From NCBI GenBank assembly GCA_025526995.1, contig JAHLKG010000002.1, positions 868,001 through 932,000 on the forward strand: 64,000 bases of DNA. The letters are read 5' to 3'. Below, in pieces: positions 1 to 12,885 of this stretch. The translations under genes and the position numbers were made by a program. Position 1 is the first letter of the stretch; every line of letters begins with the position of its first letter. The notes below the pieces were generated by a model. That model did no database searches. It had not been told where the DNA came from and saw only the letters and a program-made list of their open reading frames with translations. This stretch comes from Powellomyces hirtus (Eukaryota > Chytridiomycota > Chytridiomycetes > Spizellomycetales > Powellomycetaceae).

Positions 1-118
1 CCAGCAGACCCCGTCGTCTGATGATCAACAAGTGCTTTAAGCTGGAGAGTAGATTCATTTACGTCTTGGATTAAACAAAGCCCTCCTCCCCTGGTCCATT
101 TCGTTCGACTGTGCAGCC

Positions 119-3100
119 ATGGTAAGCAACTCGCGCCCTGTGAGCCCCGCAATTGAGTTCATACATGCTCCCGGTTCATACATACATGCCCCGCTAACGT
201 CGGTTCAACACAGCCGTGCATTCTCAAAGTGAGGATCGTTGCTGCTCGGAATCTGCCAATCATGGACAGGGCTACTGAACTGACTGGTAAGAGGATCTAT
301 CTCTTGGCTTCTCCTGGAGCTGTATTGCGACGCGTGCTCGGCACCACCAGGAGCAATGTGGACAAAGGCCTCTACGAGTTAAAACAAGAGGTTCACACGA
401 GTTCTTACCATTTCAACCACCAGATGCATTTGTGGAAGTCAAGTTTGCTGACTATGAGGAGTATCGCAGTCAAATCTGTCGGCGCACTCTGAATCCCGTC
501 TGGAACGAAGACTTTAGATTTGTATGGGCCGCTTGTGGTGCAGGAATTCAAAAGTTCCCTCACCAAACAACTATCTTCACGTCAGGAAGTTAGCGACGAT
601 GCTGATCTTCAAAATGAGCCACTTGTGCTTAAAGTCATGGACTACGATCAAATCACATACAACGACTCGATCGGTAGCGTCTTTGTGGACCTCAACCCGC
701 TGCTTACGTGGGACTCCAAGACGCAGATAGCGGGATGGATTCCAATGTACTGCCTGATCCCCACCCGTTTTCACGGCTGGCCTAGTGTGAACTAACATAA
801 GCTGTACAGATTCGATACTTTACGCGGAGCAAGGGGGGAGTTAAATGTTCAAGTCCGACTACAGTTTTTTGGAGACGTAAATCCTTTCAAAGGTGACAAC
901 AACATCTCTGCTCATGGTTCTTGCCAACAACTCACAATGCGCTGTCCCTTCAGACAGCTCTGCGGGTGTCCAGTTTTATACCATGACATCCCTGCCACCG
1001 AGCCTCAATGTGACGGCGGTGCTTGGATTTGTGTCCGCCTTAGACACCGAGGATGACCCGGAATACGTAAGACTCAAATTTGTTGTTTTCAGCGATATAT
1101 GGGAAGATGTAGAATACTAACAGCGAGATCTGAGTAGCATTGGAGTGATAACTTCCGCACTCCGCGCACATCAAACGAGTCGCGCACTCGTGTCATGTAT
1201 AGACTTAGTGGACAGCTTCGACGTCAATTGGGCAAGAAAGTGCTTGAACTGAATGGCAATGCAGTAATCGGCTACAAGCAATACTTTGACATCGAGAGCG
1301 AGGAACGAGCAATCACCGCTCGGGCAATTGGAACCGCCGTCAGATTGGTGCTCCCAGATCAGGTCACGCTGGACCGTGGCCAATCTTGGTCTTCTATGGC
1401 CCCACACTCTCCAGGATCCTCTCCATTGGGGGGAACCCCATTCAGCGAATCTCTTCCTGCCATCATTGCGAACCCATCTTCGACAAAAACAGGTCGTTTG
1501 CCGGAAGACTTTACCTCCGAAGACGGGTCGTCCTTGCATATTGACCAGCCCGCAGCCATGCTCTTGCCAACTGCGGCGACGGGCTATAAATCCGCAGAGC
1601 ATGTGACATTTACTCTGCACAACTTCCCCCCGGGCGCTATATTAGGCATTGGCGGTCTAGTCAGTGCCACCTCCGTAAAAGTCATCGAAAACGATAAACC
1701 GGAAGTGAGGGAAGCGTGGTGGGCTGAGCTGCGCGACGAGATCAAAACCCATGCTAGATCATTAGGATGCCCCTTTGTCATTGGCTATACCGAAAACAGC
1801 TCCGTAAGCAGCGACCTGGCTGTGCTTCATTGTAGCGGTACTGCAGCCATAATGGACATATCGATGATGGGGAGTAGCGGTGATGCGCCCGGTACACAAT
1901 CACAACCAAACAGCCGCATGAACTCGGTGTTTGGAGCATGGGAGTCCGGTAAAGTAGACGAGAATGTGTCGCAGTCATCTCTGTCACAACCAAGAGCTTC
2001 CCTCACCGGAAGTGATTTCCGAGAGAACTTCATGGAGGTATTCGCCAAACGCAGGAGACGAAGGAAACGAGCTAAAGGTAATCCCGCCATCAAGTACGTT
2101 GGATGCATGTCCGTCTAATCAACCTTTTGTTTCAAGGATGTCAGGCATGTCATATAACCTACCGGAGAGATGAATCCCCTTTTCCCATGTCATACGCAAA
2201 GTGTGCGCTTTGTAAGAAGAAATATGTCCCGGAAGTGCTCTTGACCACCATAGATCCGCCTTCGGATTTGACAACAATTGGAAATGGCACATTGATGGAA
2301 GCTCACGGTTAGTGAAATCAGTTAACGATGCCATACCTGCCATGGCTCGAGCTCAGTTTTTATCTATGCAGTGTGTCGCTATCGTAAAACGCATGGAGAT
2401 TCTCGGCCAAGCATAATCTCCGAGGCGATTCCATTTGCACAATACGATATTCACCGACAGCTCATGTATAAATTGCGGATATATGGGCTCAATGCAGTGT
2501 TTGGTCTCAAAATTCAGTTCAGCGTAGGAGAATCAATGATGACGGCTGTCGCCACAGGGACTGCATGCTACGTGCGAGCGTTACCGGCTCCGCCTCCGTT
2601 GAAGGTGTTTAGAAATCTGGACGTTGTTGATGATGAAGACCAGAAGCTCTTTGAAATTCAGCAAGGGATTATGGCGCGGAGCGAAGAAAACCGTTGCAAA
2701 ATAGAAATGGCACTGGCGCTCGTCGAAACGGAGTCTGTTGCAGAACAGGCTTCTCTCACCAGCAGCATGGATCCTGACTCCCTTCTCGCACCAGATGCTG
2801 CTATCGCCGAGGTGGATGTTGACTCGGAATCAGGAAGTGATTCCGAGTCCGATTCCGATGATGAGCAAGAGATGACGCGGCGCCATCGTAGCATCATTGT
2901 GCAAATTGACGACGAACAAGACGAGGACCTTGTGTTGCTGCAATCCCCATCTTTCCCACCAAATTTTCAAATCTGCAACACATCCATTTCACCGTCGTCC
3001 GACTCATTATTTACTCCTTCCGGATTGGACACCATACAGAACATTACGATGATCAAGCATGCGACTATCAGCGGCGTCAATCATCATCCAAATCGACAAC

Positions 3101-4017
3101 TTGCCGGATTATTCCGGTTGCTATATGAGGAAATGGTTCTGCAGCTTGGAGGATACTTCGAGAGATGTGTCGTTGCCGGCTTGGACTACTCCGTTATGGT
3201 CATCAACGAGTGCGAGATTCAAATAGTCGTCACTGGAGTTGCGATGGGACCTCTCATTCAGAGTGTGGCGGATGATTCAGAGGAGTCAATACTTGACGTG
3301 AATGATATCTTGGACGAACTTCGCGGTGCCAGTGGAAACGGCAGTAGCAGTCAACTAAGTCTAAATATGAGCCGTGCTACCGACGAGGGCGTAAGAAAAG
3401 TCTCCTCCGCCCTTCCGCTATTCGCAAGAGAACTAAGCAAATTTTCTCTTGGACGAGAGCTCACAAAACTGTCATTGGGTGGCAGTATCACAAGCTTGGA
3501 TGAAGAAGTCAAGTCTGCTATTGAAGAAGAGGAGGAACTCCCAGGCCTCGTCTCTGGATCGCTTTCTGGCACCCCAGCAAGCACGATCCCTTCAACACCG
3601 CTCACTGCGAATACGCCAGGCACCCGACCAATGACCATCCCTCATTTCCCGACCCAGACACTCCCACTGGATATCACTCCTTTGTGGTATATACCATCGC
3701 GGCCCACTCACACGCACCTTGGGCGGATATCCCATCATTTTGTAAAAGAGTCCACCATGACGTTCGATACGCCGCAAGGTGGGATGGGCGGATTCACTCA
3801 TATGTTCTTGTATGAGATTTACGCAGTGCTTCGTGCGCACGCCCGGGCGCTGGGCGGCAATGCTTTGGTGGGACTGTGCGTCGATCTATGTGTGGTTGAG
3901 GAAAGCTTGAAAGGCGGTACGGCTTATTCATTGGTCAGTGTTGGCGGGGATGTGGTCGTGGTGGAGGAAACCGGAGCAGTTGTTGAAGGTGGATTCACCA
4001 GCATTGGAGGGAAATAA
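119..4017 (+). CDS. C2 domain-containing protein 5 (C2CD5/CDP138)-like, multi-exon
   Basis: The ATG at 119 is its own one-codon exon: GTAAGC follows at 122 and exon 2 starts at 214, giving a start MPCILKVRIVAARNLP. This matches the N-terminal C2 domain of animal C2CD5, a calcium- and phospholipid-binding protein linked to membrane traffic and GLUT4 insertion. The C2 domain covers roughly residues 1-120; conserved pieces include NPVWNEDF, VMDYDQITYNDSIG and GWIPMYDT. Then come the family's own conserved blocks (RTPRTSNESR near 1170, LELNGNAVIGYKQYFDIE near 1230, YTE near 1785). The large last exon (2371-4017) holds an acidic Ser/Asp/Glu stretch (about 2815-2870) and ends with the family's repeated GGNALVG-type module near 3860. 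The protein is about 1,100-1,200 residues and has about six introns, whose exact borders are not all fixed here. It converges on the PH-like gene with a 109-bp gap. The family call is strong; the role in this organism is inferred. Confidence 0.85.
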
Positions 4018-4126
4018 GCATGCATCAACGACAAAATGAAATTTTATGTATATAAAGGTTGTAAAATACAATGGAGCCCAGGAGCACAGTTTTGCGATCA
4101 TGTCGATCAAAGGTTCAGCAGTCACA

Positions 4127-5444
4127 TTACTCAGCATGGACCCCCAGGTTTCGTAAGAGCACGCTTATTCGGGCTTGCATCCGATTTAGGTTTGCCAGCC
4201 CACGTTGATTCTCGATGCTTTCGCAGATGATATCGGATTTTAGCGTATGGCGCCCTTTGACCCGCTTGATGCGTGGAGATATGGGACCGGTCGGGAACCT
4301 GCACAATGGCGGCTGGGGCACACGGCCTTGATGTGGTTTGAGTTTCGCTGTCAGTGGCTCTGATGCTGGTGCTGTGGACTTTTGCACGTGCTCGGCGATC
4401 TGGCGGATTTCGAGCTCTGCTGCCATTGCCACCTGTGCCGGGACGACGCGAGTCTCCCAGTGCCCCACTCCATCCGTTTCATCCCATCTCGCTATTTGAG
4501 CGCCGCCAGTGCCAACTGAGGCAGATGGGATCCCTGTTGAATGATTGTCGGTGTAGTCCCGGAGCGTCATGACAGATGGTCCACCCATCAGATGCGACAG
4601 CATCTTCTCACTATCCTCCAATTTGTGGCAGGACGAGACGTCCCGGTGTGTTGCCCGCAACACTGCCGATAGTTCCACTTGTGTCGTTTCAGAGATGACT
4701 TCCATATCAAAGGTTTCGAGACTATCGCACTCGGGTGTAGGCGTGTAAGGACGGAACGCCACACTCGAATACTGGACTGAAGAGGTAAGCATGGTTTCGG
4801 TTGTTGGTCGTCCTAAAGCCAGCTTTGTGGACCACTCGCTTAGCTCCTGACGGGATGAAACTAGAAGGGGTGATTGCATAAAAGGTCAGACAAGAAACGC
4901 AGTAGGAAATCGAACGATAAACTTGAAACGGACCCTCAAAAACTCGCTGCACCATGGTCTCTTCTGCAGTCCCCGAATTGTCGCTCAGAATGAACCGGCA
5001 GCGTCCCGATGCGGAGACCCTCAACAACGCAAACCCAATGTAATCTCTAGCAATAGATGCCAGCAGTTGACCTCTGGAGCCATCCTCCAACAGCAAATAC
5101 TCGCACACATGCGACCTGGTGATGTCGAGGCGTACGGCGATTTTGCGCGATTTGATGCCACATCGGAGGGTCCTCGGAGCGATCAGCTTCGCGAATGCCG
5201 TCAGCTGGTTGTAAGCGGTGACGGAAAGAAGGGTTCCGGTATATACAAGTGTGTCGTCCGTGGCTTCGGCTATTGGACTGTTGTGCATGGCGCTTTGCAT
5301 GGCAGCCGGAGCCACTTGGAGCGTTGATGGTGATCGCCTGGTGAGGCTGTTCCGCATGGTGCGTGCAGAATCGTGTGAGAGCCGCTGGCTTCGTCTGGGC
5401 CGGGATGAAGGGAAGGTAAAAGGGTTTGACCACCTTCGAGCCAT
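4127..5444 (-). CDS. PH-domain-like protein, two exons
   Basis: Two minus-strand frames join across an intron of about 77 bp (donor GTTTAT after 4930, branch-like CTGAC, acceptor ATCCCGTCAG ending near 4853). The junction reads VFEGPFQ/ELSEWSTKLA, which is how a pleckstrin-homology domain ends (a strand followed by a helix with Trp). The preceding about 110 residues have the alternating hydrophobic pattern of a PH fold (start near VYTGTLLSVTAYNQL, then CRFILSD). The N-terminus is basic and Ser/Arg rich. The C-terminal 200 residues are low-complexity with a basic tail and no recognised domain. The start is ATG 5444 (MARRWSNPF); an upstream in-frame start cannot be excluded. The donor is not a strong consensus, so the junction is a proposal. 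A phosphoinositide-binding role follows only from the fold. Confidence 0.5.
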
Positions 5445-5891
5445 GGTTTGCTTCTGTGTGTCTGTATTTCGAGGGTCTTGGTTCTTTTGCTTCCGGGAAC
5501 AGACCCTAGGGTCCTGAGCGGGAAGGTGGGCGGAGTTTACGTAAGATGTGGCGCAGATAGATTGACAGTTCCGAGACGGGCGCGCGCCACTGAAGAGATT
5601 GAACTGTTGTGTTCTCGAGGGACGCAATGGAATCTGTGGTGACTATCTTCTCAAATGTGGTCCCGCCACGGAGGGCATTAAGTCTCCACATTGTCATATT
5701 GAAGAATGCTCATTGGCAATGATCAGGCATTCGAGCCGTTGAAGGGAAACATCATCTTATGGTATAGATTAGTGTTGCCCTGCATGCAGATGTGAAAATA
5801 AATATGCAATTAAAAAAGCCTGTGTGGCTACAAGGTAAATAGCGACAGAAAGCCCATGTGATATATACAGCAATCTCCTGGGGCCTGGCCG
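5445..5891. other. intergenic region, no gene seen
   Basis: This lies between the start of the PH-like gene and the stop of the histidine kinase. It should hold the PH-like promoter and the kinase 3' end. AT-rich runs near 5790-5815 could include a polyadenylation signal for the kinase. I see no coding, RNA or repeat signal. Confidence 0.5.
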
Positions 5892-8800
5892 TCAGCTCTC
5901 GCTCCTAACCCGTCCAGTTTCCACTAATGATTCATACAGCTCTTGTATGGTAAGTGGCTTTGTCATGTAGGCGCACATTCCCAGATCAAGGCACTTGTTT
6001 CTGTCTTCGACGGACGCATTGGCTGTCAAAGCTATGATCCGAGGTGCAGTTTTGATCTCCGGGTGGGCGACCAGGAACTCCTTCACTTTGGTAGCTGTTG
6101 TGTAACCATCCATTCTGAAAAGAAGGCTGTGTTAGAAGGGCGAGCCGGGCAGAAAGCAGGCAGAATGCAAACACATACTCTGGCATGAATATGTCACAGA
6201 ACAGTACGTCAAACATCCAGCCTTCCTCTGCTGCTTTTCTAACAGCTTCTAGAACCTCCACCCCATTGACCGCATGAGTCACCGCAGTATATCCAAACTT
6301 TCCAAACATGGATTTTGCTATGCGGGCGTTCAGCATGTCGTCCTCCGCCAGCAGTATCTTTAAAGGCAGGCGTTCGGCCAATGTTCGATCCCAAGACTTT
6401 TGACCATTCGAGGACGATGTTTCCGAGTTTGATGCCCGACTGCTTGAAGAGAGACGCATAGACCGCGGGAGACTTGTAAACTCTGAGTGGATAAGTTCTG
6501 GGATCGGGACAATATGCGTGCGTATGGTGAAGGCAATTGTGGTTCCAATTGTTGGTGATGGCGAACCAGGCGGTGGAACCTTCAACCAGATTCGGCCGCC
6601 CATGAGATGCACAAGGTGTTGAGCTATAGTGAGTCCCAAACCGCTGATGATGTAATGTATTGTGAGTTTACTTGGCTACCTATGATCTTGTTATAGAATA
6701 TCACAATCTCACCTGCCCTGTGAATGCTGTCCGCGGGTCGTGTCCAGTTGCACGAACGGCTTGAAAAGATCCTCAGCTTTCTCCGCCGGAACTCCAGGTC
6801 CTGTATCTTGCACCTCGAACTGAAGGACAATTTCCTCCCGTGGTTTCGTAGCAGTCTGGGACTCGTCCGGCCCGTTGCTCATCTGATGTGGGGCATCGGT
6901 TGTGGCCGGATTCGCAGCTGCCGGTGGGTCATTCATCGAGGTGCCGTTTACCTGCTTGGCTTCCGCGTGATCGGCAGCATCGGACAAGCAACATCGGGCA
7001 ATAACATGCCCAGTATCGGTGAATTTGTATGCATTGGCAAGTAAGTTGATCAAAATTTGTCGGAGCCTTCCACGATCCCCTTCAATGAATTTTGGAACAT
7101 CGTGCCCGACTTCCCACTTGATCTCCACTCGTTTGCGTGAAGGACCGCAGCTGTCGCTGCGTCCACACGCATCAGTCTGACAGTCCGGTTCAGCGCGACT
7201 GGAAAGATTTTGCGAGCCATCTGACTTCTGCCGCTCAATGAGCTTATAGTCAGCAAACCCAGGCTCTCGGGCTGGCGAAAGCGTACGGGCTGAATCCTGA
7301 GAATGGCTGGTGCGGCCTCGGGCGGCGGGACTGGAGTCTGGTTCTGGCTTGACCCGCGGGTTCGTTACAGCGGGAGACGTTGATCGAGAGCCAGCGCCTC
7401 TTTGCATTGCAGAAATGCCCACGTCGCTTGGCCTGATCATCTTCACCACCTCATCCAAGATCATTGCCACCTCTAGTGGTTCATTGCAGAGAGTAACGCT
7501 GCCCAACTCAATCTTTGTCAGGTCCAACACGTTGTTGATGACGGACAGCAGGTGGGCTCCAGAGGACCGCAATGTGGTGACCAACTCCCGCTGAGATTCA
7601 TTCAATGACGTGTCGTCGAGCAGCTCCGCCATTCCAATCACTGCATTCATCGGCGTCCTCAGTTCATGATTCAAATGATTCATGTACTGCGATTTGGATT
7701 CATTTGCCTTTACAGCGTCCTCGCGGGCGTATCTTATCGCCTCTTCCATCCGCATCCGTTTCAATTCTGCGCCAACTCGCTCCGCGAAAACTCGCAACCC
7801 AATCTTGACATGCTCGGGAGAGCCGACAAGACCTTCTAGTCCCGCCTGGGTGTCCATCATTCCAACATTCCCAAGATAATCTCCAGATTCGGTGTCGAGC
7901 ACGGCCATGGCAATGTACGAGGTAGGAAGGGGGTTCAAGACTTTCCAGAAGGGATTGTCGGGGAATAGCTTTTGCACGTTTTCCGGAATGGCCACCACTG
8001 CAAGATGGAAATCAGTCAGCATGACCATACCGTCGCAGCAAGAACACAATAAAGAATGGTTTTTACCGTTGTCTGTTAATGTCAAAGAACATGGCGAGTC
8101 TGAGGCGTTGTATTCCACGCCTCTGCTATCCGGCATATACCCATTGTCCTTATGCCAGAACCCCAAAATCCGCAGCTTGACATCCTTCTGCAAGTCCTTT
8201 TCCTTGCTGGGGACTTCTTGCCTCGGGATTACGACAGATATCCAGCTGTAGTAGAATCCTGCCCTAAAGCAACATCCTCCCGTTAGTCCCCCAAGAAATC
8301 GCGAGGACTGAACTGAGAAATGCTGGAGATGCGCACCAATTACAAATACTCTCCAGGACCTTTTTGAAAAAGTCATGTCCAATAGCGGCGCAAGCTCCCA
8401 TGTACACCTTTTGTAGCCGAGCTTCGAAATCTGCACTGGTGGCATCATGCGCCAGGGAACTCATCGATGCTCCGCTGCTTGGTTGCGACCGCAGTGAGTG
8501 CGATTTGTTGATGGGGTAGACCGGATGTATCCACAGCAGGAGTCCAGGAATTGTTGGTGCCGTCGAAGTAGGGCTTTGGTAGCGAATCAAATGGACGTCG
8601 GTATTAGATGGCAGAAGCGTCCCATTCTGGTCGAGAAGATTGAACACCAGGTAAGCCATGCGGCCTTTGAACTGCATTGAAAGAATCACTCCTTTGTCGA
8701 GTATTTCCGGTATTATGTACCTGGCATTGATAGTAGATGACCTTTTCTTCAGCCCCTCGCTCGCGGTCAATGAGATCCGGATTAGCTATTCTATCTGAAA

Positions 8801-9209
8801 TCCAATCAATCATGGCTCTTTTCTCCATATCCTTAGTATCGCGACCGGCGATAAGGGTTTCCAACAGTTTCGCATCCATCATCTTAAGTTCCTGAAAGCC
8901 ATAGCCAAGGACGCGAAGTGCCGCTTGATTGGCATAGGCAATCATCACTCTGACCTTCTGCTCTTTGCGGTCAAATGGCGGGTCTGATGGTTCTCGCATG
9001 TCCAGCGGTAGATTTTGTGGGAGTGTGCAGCCCGTGCCCCTTCCGGCATTTCCCGCCCATGGTACGATCGTGATGCATGGATTACTGGAGTCTCTGATGA
9101 GCGATAGCAGTAAGGAGTTGTTGGCGGAATGGAGAACGCATTGTGAATAGCACTCCACTTGCGTGGACGTCCCCTCAGAGTCGAAGTCATCAGTGTGAGT
9201 TGCAGACAT
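5892..9209 (-). CDS. hybrid sensor histidine kinase (PAS-like, GAF-like, HisKA, HATPase_c, REC)
   Basis: ATG at 9209. Domain order in the spliced product: a PAS-like region (ANQAALRVLGYGFQEL, about 8900-8950), a middle sensor region with GAF character ending RVFAERVGAELKRMR (about 7740-7790), the HisKA helix with the H-box NHELRTPMNAVIGMAELL (phospho-acceptor His near 7660), and the HATPase domain with N-box LINLLANAYKF, G1 DTGPGVP and a G2 loop completed across an intron (GQHSQG/SGLGLTIA). It ends in a receiver domain with acidic pair AEDD, phospho-Asp in VLFCDIFMPEMDGY and the conserved Lys in YMTKPL. The phosphorelay residues are all present, so it looks catalytically intact. About five short introns. 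No membrane segment was seen, so it is probably a cytosolic class of fungal hybrid kinase. It would pass phosphate through an HPt protein to a separate response regulator; neither is in this window. A Ser/Pro-rich insert splits the ATPase region. Confidence 0.9.
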
Positions 9210-9701
9210 GTGTCGTTTCTACAGCTGCGTCGAGCTGCGAGGGGTTTGATATGGAAATGTAAGCGTCTGGTGCTCCGACGTGGTCAGAATAAAAGATCGG
9301 TGTATTGCAGTAAAATATTAAAAATGGAAAGCGTGGTGACCCATTTCCCCGGGTTGCATGAGCCGGGCTGAACTCCGCTCCCGTCGACGCGTTTGTGCGG
9401 CGCAGTTGCTGGCAATTATCATGTCACGGAAGAACACAAAATTGCATATCGGCAAACTGGTGGGGGCCAGGGCACCATGCAGTTCAATTCTCTCACGTAC
9501 TGTTCGATTCGTATTTTAAGCCCTGATCAGGGTGGAATTCAGGCATGCAAGGGTTGAACACCAAGGAAATAAATAGAAGTAAATTTGAGAATTAAAAGGT
9601 CTATAGGAAATCCTTTTAACACACTATGCAGAGCGGTGAAGGGGGAACGACACAATAATCCACTTGGGTAATAGTACAACTTGGGGTCTGAGCGCGCCGA
9701 A
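9210..9701. other. intergenic region, no gene seen
   Basis: This is the kinase promoter side (9210 upward) plus the 3' flank of the Dbp8 gene. An open frame on the minus strand runs from 9877 down to 9539, but the spliced Dbp8 frame stops at 9702, so the 9539-9701 part is taken as untranslated. Nothing else is recognised. Confidence 0.5.
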
Positions 9702-11598
9702 CTACGCCGTGGAAGCTGTGAGCTTGGATTTCTTACGATCACCGGTTTCCTTCGCTTCTTTCCGTCGCTTCCCTGCTTTCGACGGGGCATCAGATCCTTG
9801 TTGTGGTAATTGACCTTTTTCTCGATTGATCTTCCGGCGTTGTCCAAAGTCATTGTCGGACAAGTGCTTTCCAACACAACAGGAGAGTTTGCGTCAGGGT
9901 TTCTTCCGTTTGCTTATTGTTCACTCGTGACATACCATGTTGGCGACCCGTTGAGCTAAGGCGACTTCGTTCAAGATTTCCAAAACCTCATTTTCCACCA
10001 CAGGCAGCTCTTGCATCTTTTTTTGCATCTTCTTCTCGATGTTGAGCAGAACATTTATGTCGTGTTGGGTTACTAAAGATACAGACATACCACCTCGCCC
10101 TGCATCCAGACTATTTAGAGGAAGGTGACGAATTGAAATGTTCATGGATGAACTCACCTGCTCGAGCGGTACGACCGACCCTGTGAATGTAATCGGTGGC
10201 ATCTGCTGGCAACTCGTAATTCATTACCACCTGTACCGTTGGAATATCCAGTCCACTACGAAAGCAATCCCACAGTCAGCAGTTAAGTCGGCATCAGAGT
10301 GCAGTTGTCGGCAAACGTACCGACTGCCAACGTCCGTGGCCAGTAAAATGGGAACTATTCCACCTTTGAACTTTGCTAATGATCCTAACCGATCAGATTG
10401 AGACATCTGAGCATGTAATGCGGTGGACTTCAATCCCAACTCTCGTAGCATAACTCGTAGCCGTTCACATGTCCTGAACCGATAGACGAATCCAAGAATG
10501 AGTAATTGGCGATGACATCCATAATCAAGATCAAATCTATACCTGCATTTCCCGGTAAATATTATCATTGTCTTGCCTTCGAAATTTGTCTTTACCAGAT
10601 GCGCCAGATACGCGTCTCTGACTGTGGAGGAGATGAAAACGTAACGCTGATCGAGTTTCTCGACTGTGTCGAATCTGATGTGAGTGGGAAACTGAGCGTA
10701 AGAAAACATCAAGGACTCTACAAGAATTTAAGATGTGCTTTACCGAGAGTTGCACTGATACGTAAAGGGCTTGGAGCTTGATGAGAAGTTCAGCGATTTA
10801 ATCTCCTCCGTCATTGTGGCACTGAAGAGCAGGGTTTGCCGCTTTTTCGGCAATTGATCCAAAATCACAGCGAGATCATCTGCGAACGTGTCATCCAGAA
10901 GGCGATCAGCCTCGTCAAACACAAGGAACTTCAGTCGCTTCAAGTTGACTGCATCGGTGCTGCTGTTGATATGGTCGACCAGGCGACCAGGAGTGGCAAC
11001 AATGACGTGTGGCCGACGAGATAGCTCCAGCGCCTGAGTCATCATATCTAAATAAGTCCAGCATTATGAATACCCAGCAATGCCAAGCACGCAAATCAAG
11101 GGGAAACCGACCTAGTCCACCCACCACTACTGACTGCTTCAGGTTGACGCCGGCGCCCAGTACTCTGAATTGTTCTGCAATTTGGAAAGCCAACTCCCTA
11201 TAGACAAACGGAATTTCAAGTATTAATAAATCAATGGAGAATTCTTGAACACAACCAGTTTCCTACGAGACCGACCTCGTGGGCGTCACCACTAATGCAA
11301 ATATGCCGAATGGGTCTTCGGCAAGCTTTTGCAAAATGGGCAAAGCAAACGCAGCTGTCTTGCCGCTTCCCGTAGTGGCGCTACCAATCACGTCCCTCCC
11401 TGTGTTTCTTTTTTAGATATTGACCCTAAGGTTGACCTCCATTCGCAGAGGCAACGTACCCGCCAGAATTTCGGGAATGCAAGCTTGCTGAATTTCACTG
11501 GGCTCCTTGATGGAGAGCGACCTAAGAGCGTCTTCAAGCCAGGAATCTAATCCTAGCTCTCGAAACGAACGTTTTGGCATTTGCGGAGCGTCAGCCAT
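9702..11598 (-). CDS. DBP8: ATP-dependent DEAD-box RNA helicase Dbp8/DDX49
   Basis: ATG at 11598 ([17 protein letters not shown]). All core motifs are readable across seven or so short exons: Q-motif ([16 protein letters not shown]), motif [16 protein letters not shown], Ia TPTRE, Ib/[12 protein letters not shown], motif [12 protein letters not shown], motif III SAT, motif [10 protein letters not shown], motif V ATDVGSRGLDIP and motif [14 protein letters not shown]. Dbp8/DDX49 helicases act in 40S ribosomal subunit biogenesis in the nucleolus. The last exon must be read after an intron that starts ATG/GTATGTCACG near 9940 and ends TTGGAAAG near 9865. This gives [16 protein letters not shown] and a Lys-rich tail ending STA, with TAG at 9702-9704. 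That tail matches the family better than the unspliced frame. It sits tail-to-head with the histidine kinase. Confidence 0.9.
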
Positions 11599-12885
11599 TA
11601 TCGAATTATCGAATGAAATGTATATGTCGTGTGTGCGAGGGTCAAGAATGGAACGAGTATTTTTTGTCAATTGTCAAAACGTGGGAGTCAGCGTTTGGTG
11701 ATACTGAATATAGCATATTACGAAATCCGCTGTTTTTGGCGCGACCGATTTGGAAATTCAATTCCCAGCAGCAATCGCAGGTTGCTATTCGTATGGAACC
11801 TATGAATGTTGCCACATAGCGTGAACGATGATGCGAGGGCGGACGTCATTTGACGTTGCGGTTGGGATGCTGTACTAGCTGGCCATCGATATGGAGCATT
11901 GGCTCTCCATCAGAGATGCTATAACTTCCCCAGTTCCGCACGTCGCCAATTGACTTTATCGACAAGTGGCGATTTTCATAAATGAGGAGCATGGAATATT
12001 TGCAACATTGTTCACTATCGAAGTTTCTATGTGTTATGGTGCTCGCATGGTCACTCAGTTTAAACCTGTCCACAGTCCACACTATACGATGCGTGCGAGT
12101 ATTGTAGGCTAATAATAACAATGCCATCTAAGCCCGGTCCAGCCCTCCGCTAGAGTACGTTGCCGATCACACTGGCCATCCGGCCTCCCGGTACTCAGAA
12201 AATTCCATTCGTCAATTTCATGTTTCAACTCTGAAGAGCTAATGACTACTGTAGGTGCCTGCGGATGCCGATGTGGGAGGCAAACTGTCACCGTGACAGT
12301 GTGCATTCAAAAGTTTTACACTCTCAAATTCTACGGTCCATTGCTCAGGTTCCATGCCAAACCGAATGACTTATTTCATTTCTGGTGGGACGAAAGTCAT
12401 TCGCCAGATCTGCCGAGAAACAATCGCTGTGCACCGCTCAAGTTCCCGGCAAAACGCTGCACGGCTGCGAATTGACCCTCGTGACGATTTAAAAATTTGT
12501 CGGCGACGCGGCTTCGCGACACGGCTTGGACCGGCCATCATCATTTTCCATTGTAGTAGACTTAGCACAAGGTGGTCCGGCTTACTCGGCTATTTCAACG
12601 GACGGTGCAACGGAAGCAACGCACAACGCGTGGGTTGTCCAGCTGTCGCGCTTTCACGCTGCAGAATTATTCGCCAATATGCTGGTGAATTTGAGCCTCG
12701 GGAAAGGGCATCTTTTGCGGCTGCTTGCCGCAGGCTCATCAGGTGCCCGCTTTGCGTTTATTGGCGGTGGTGCAGCAGTCGGCTCTCCCGCGCTTCTTCC
12801 TTTAAAACCACGCCGGCTGATTTCGCCCGCCGTAATTCCAACTCCGTGCTCCATCTTTCTAACACTACTGCATACTCAGCGCCCC
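11599..12885. other. long intergenic region with uncertain small minus-strand coding potential
   Basis: This separates the divergent starts of Dbp8 (minus) and glycerol kinase (plus), far longer than other gaps in the block. On the minus strand, 12306-12109 encodes 65 residues starting MHTVTVTVCLPHRHPQAP, faintly like the P-rich turn of an RWD fold. A second open stretch, 12127-11846, ends LHIDGQLVQHPNRNVK. I could not find a splice joining them with confidence and do not name a product. On the plus strand the glycerol kinase frame stays open upstream to about 12526, with an in-frame ATG at 12679, so a longer N-terminus is possible. Confidence 0.35.

Noticed and set aside
9539..9701. Continuation of the Dbp8 frame to 9539
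   Set aside because: The spliced frame with the family-like tail stops at 9702-9704.
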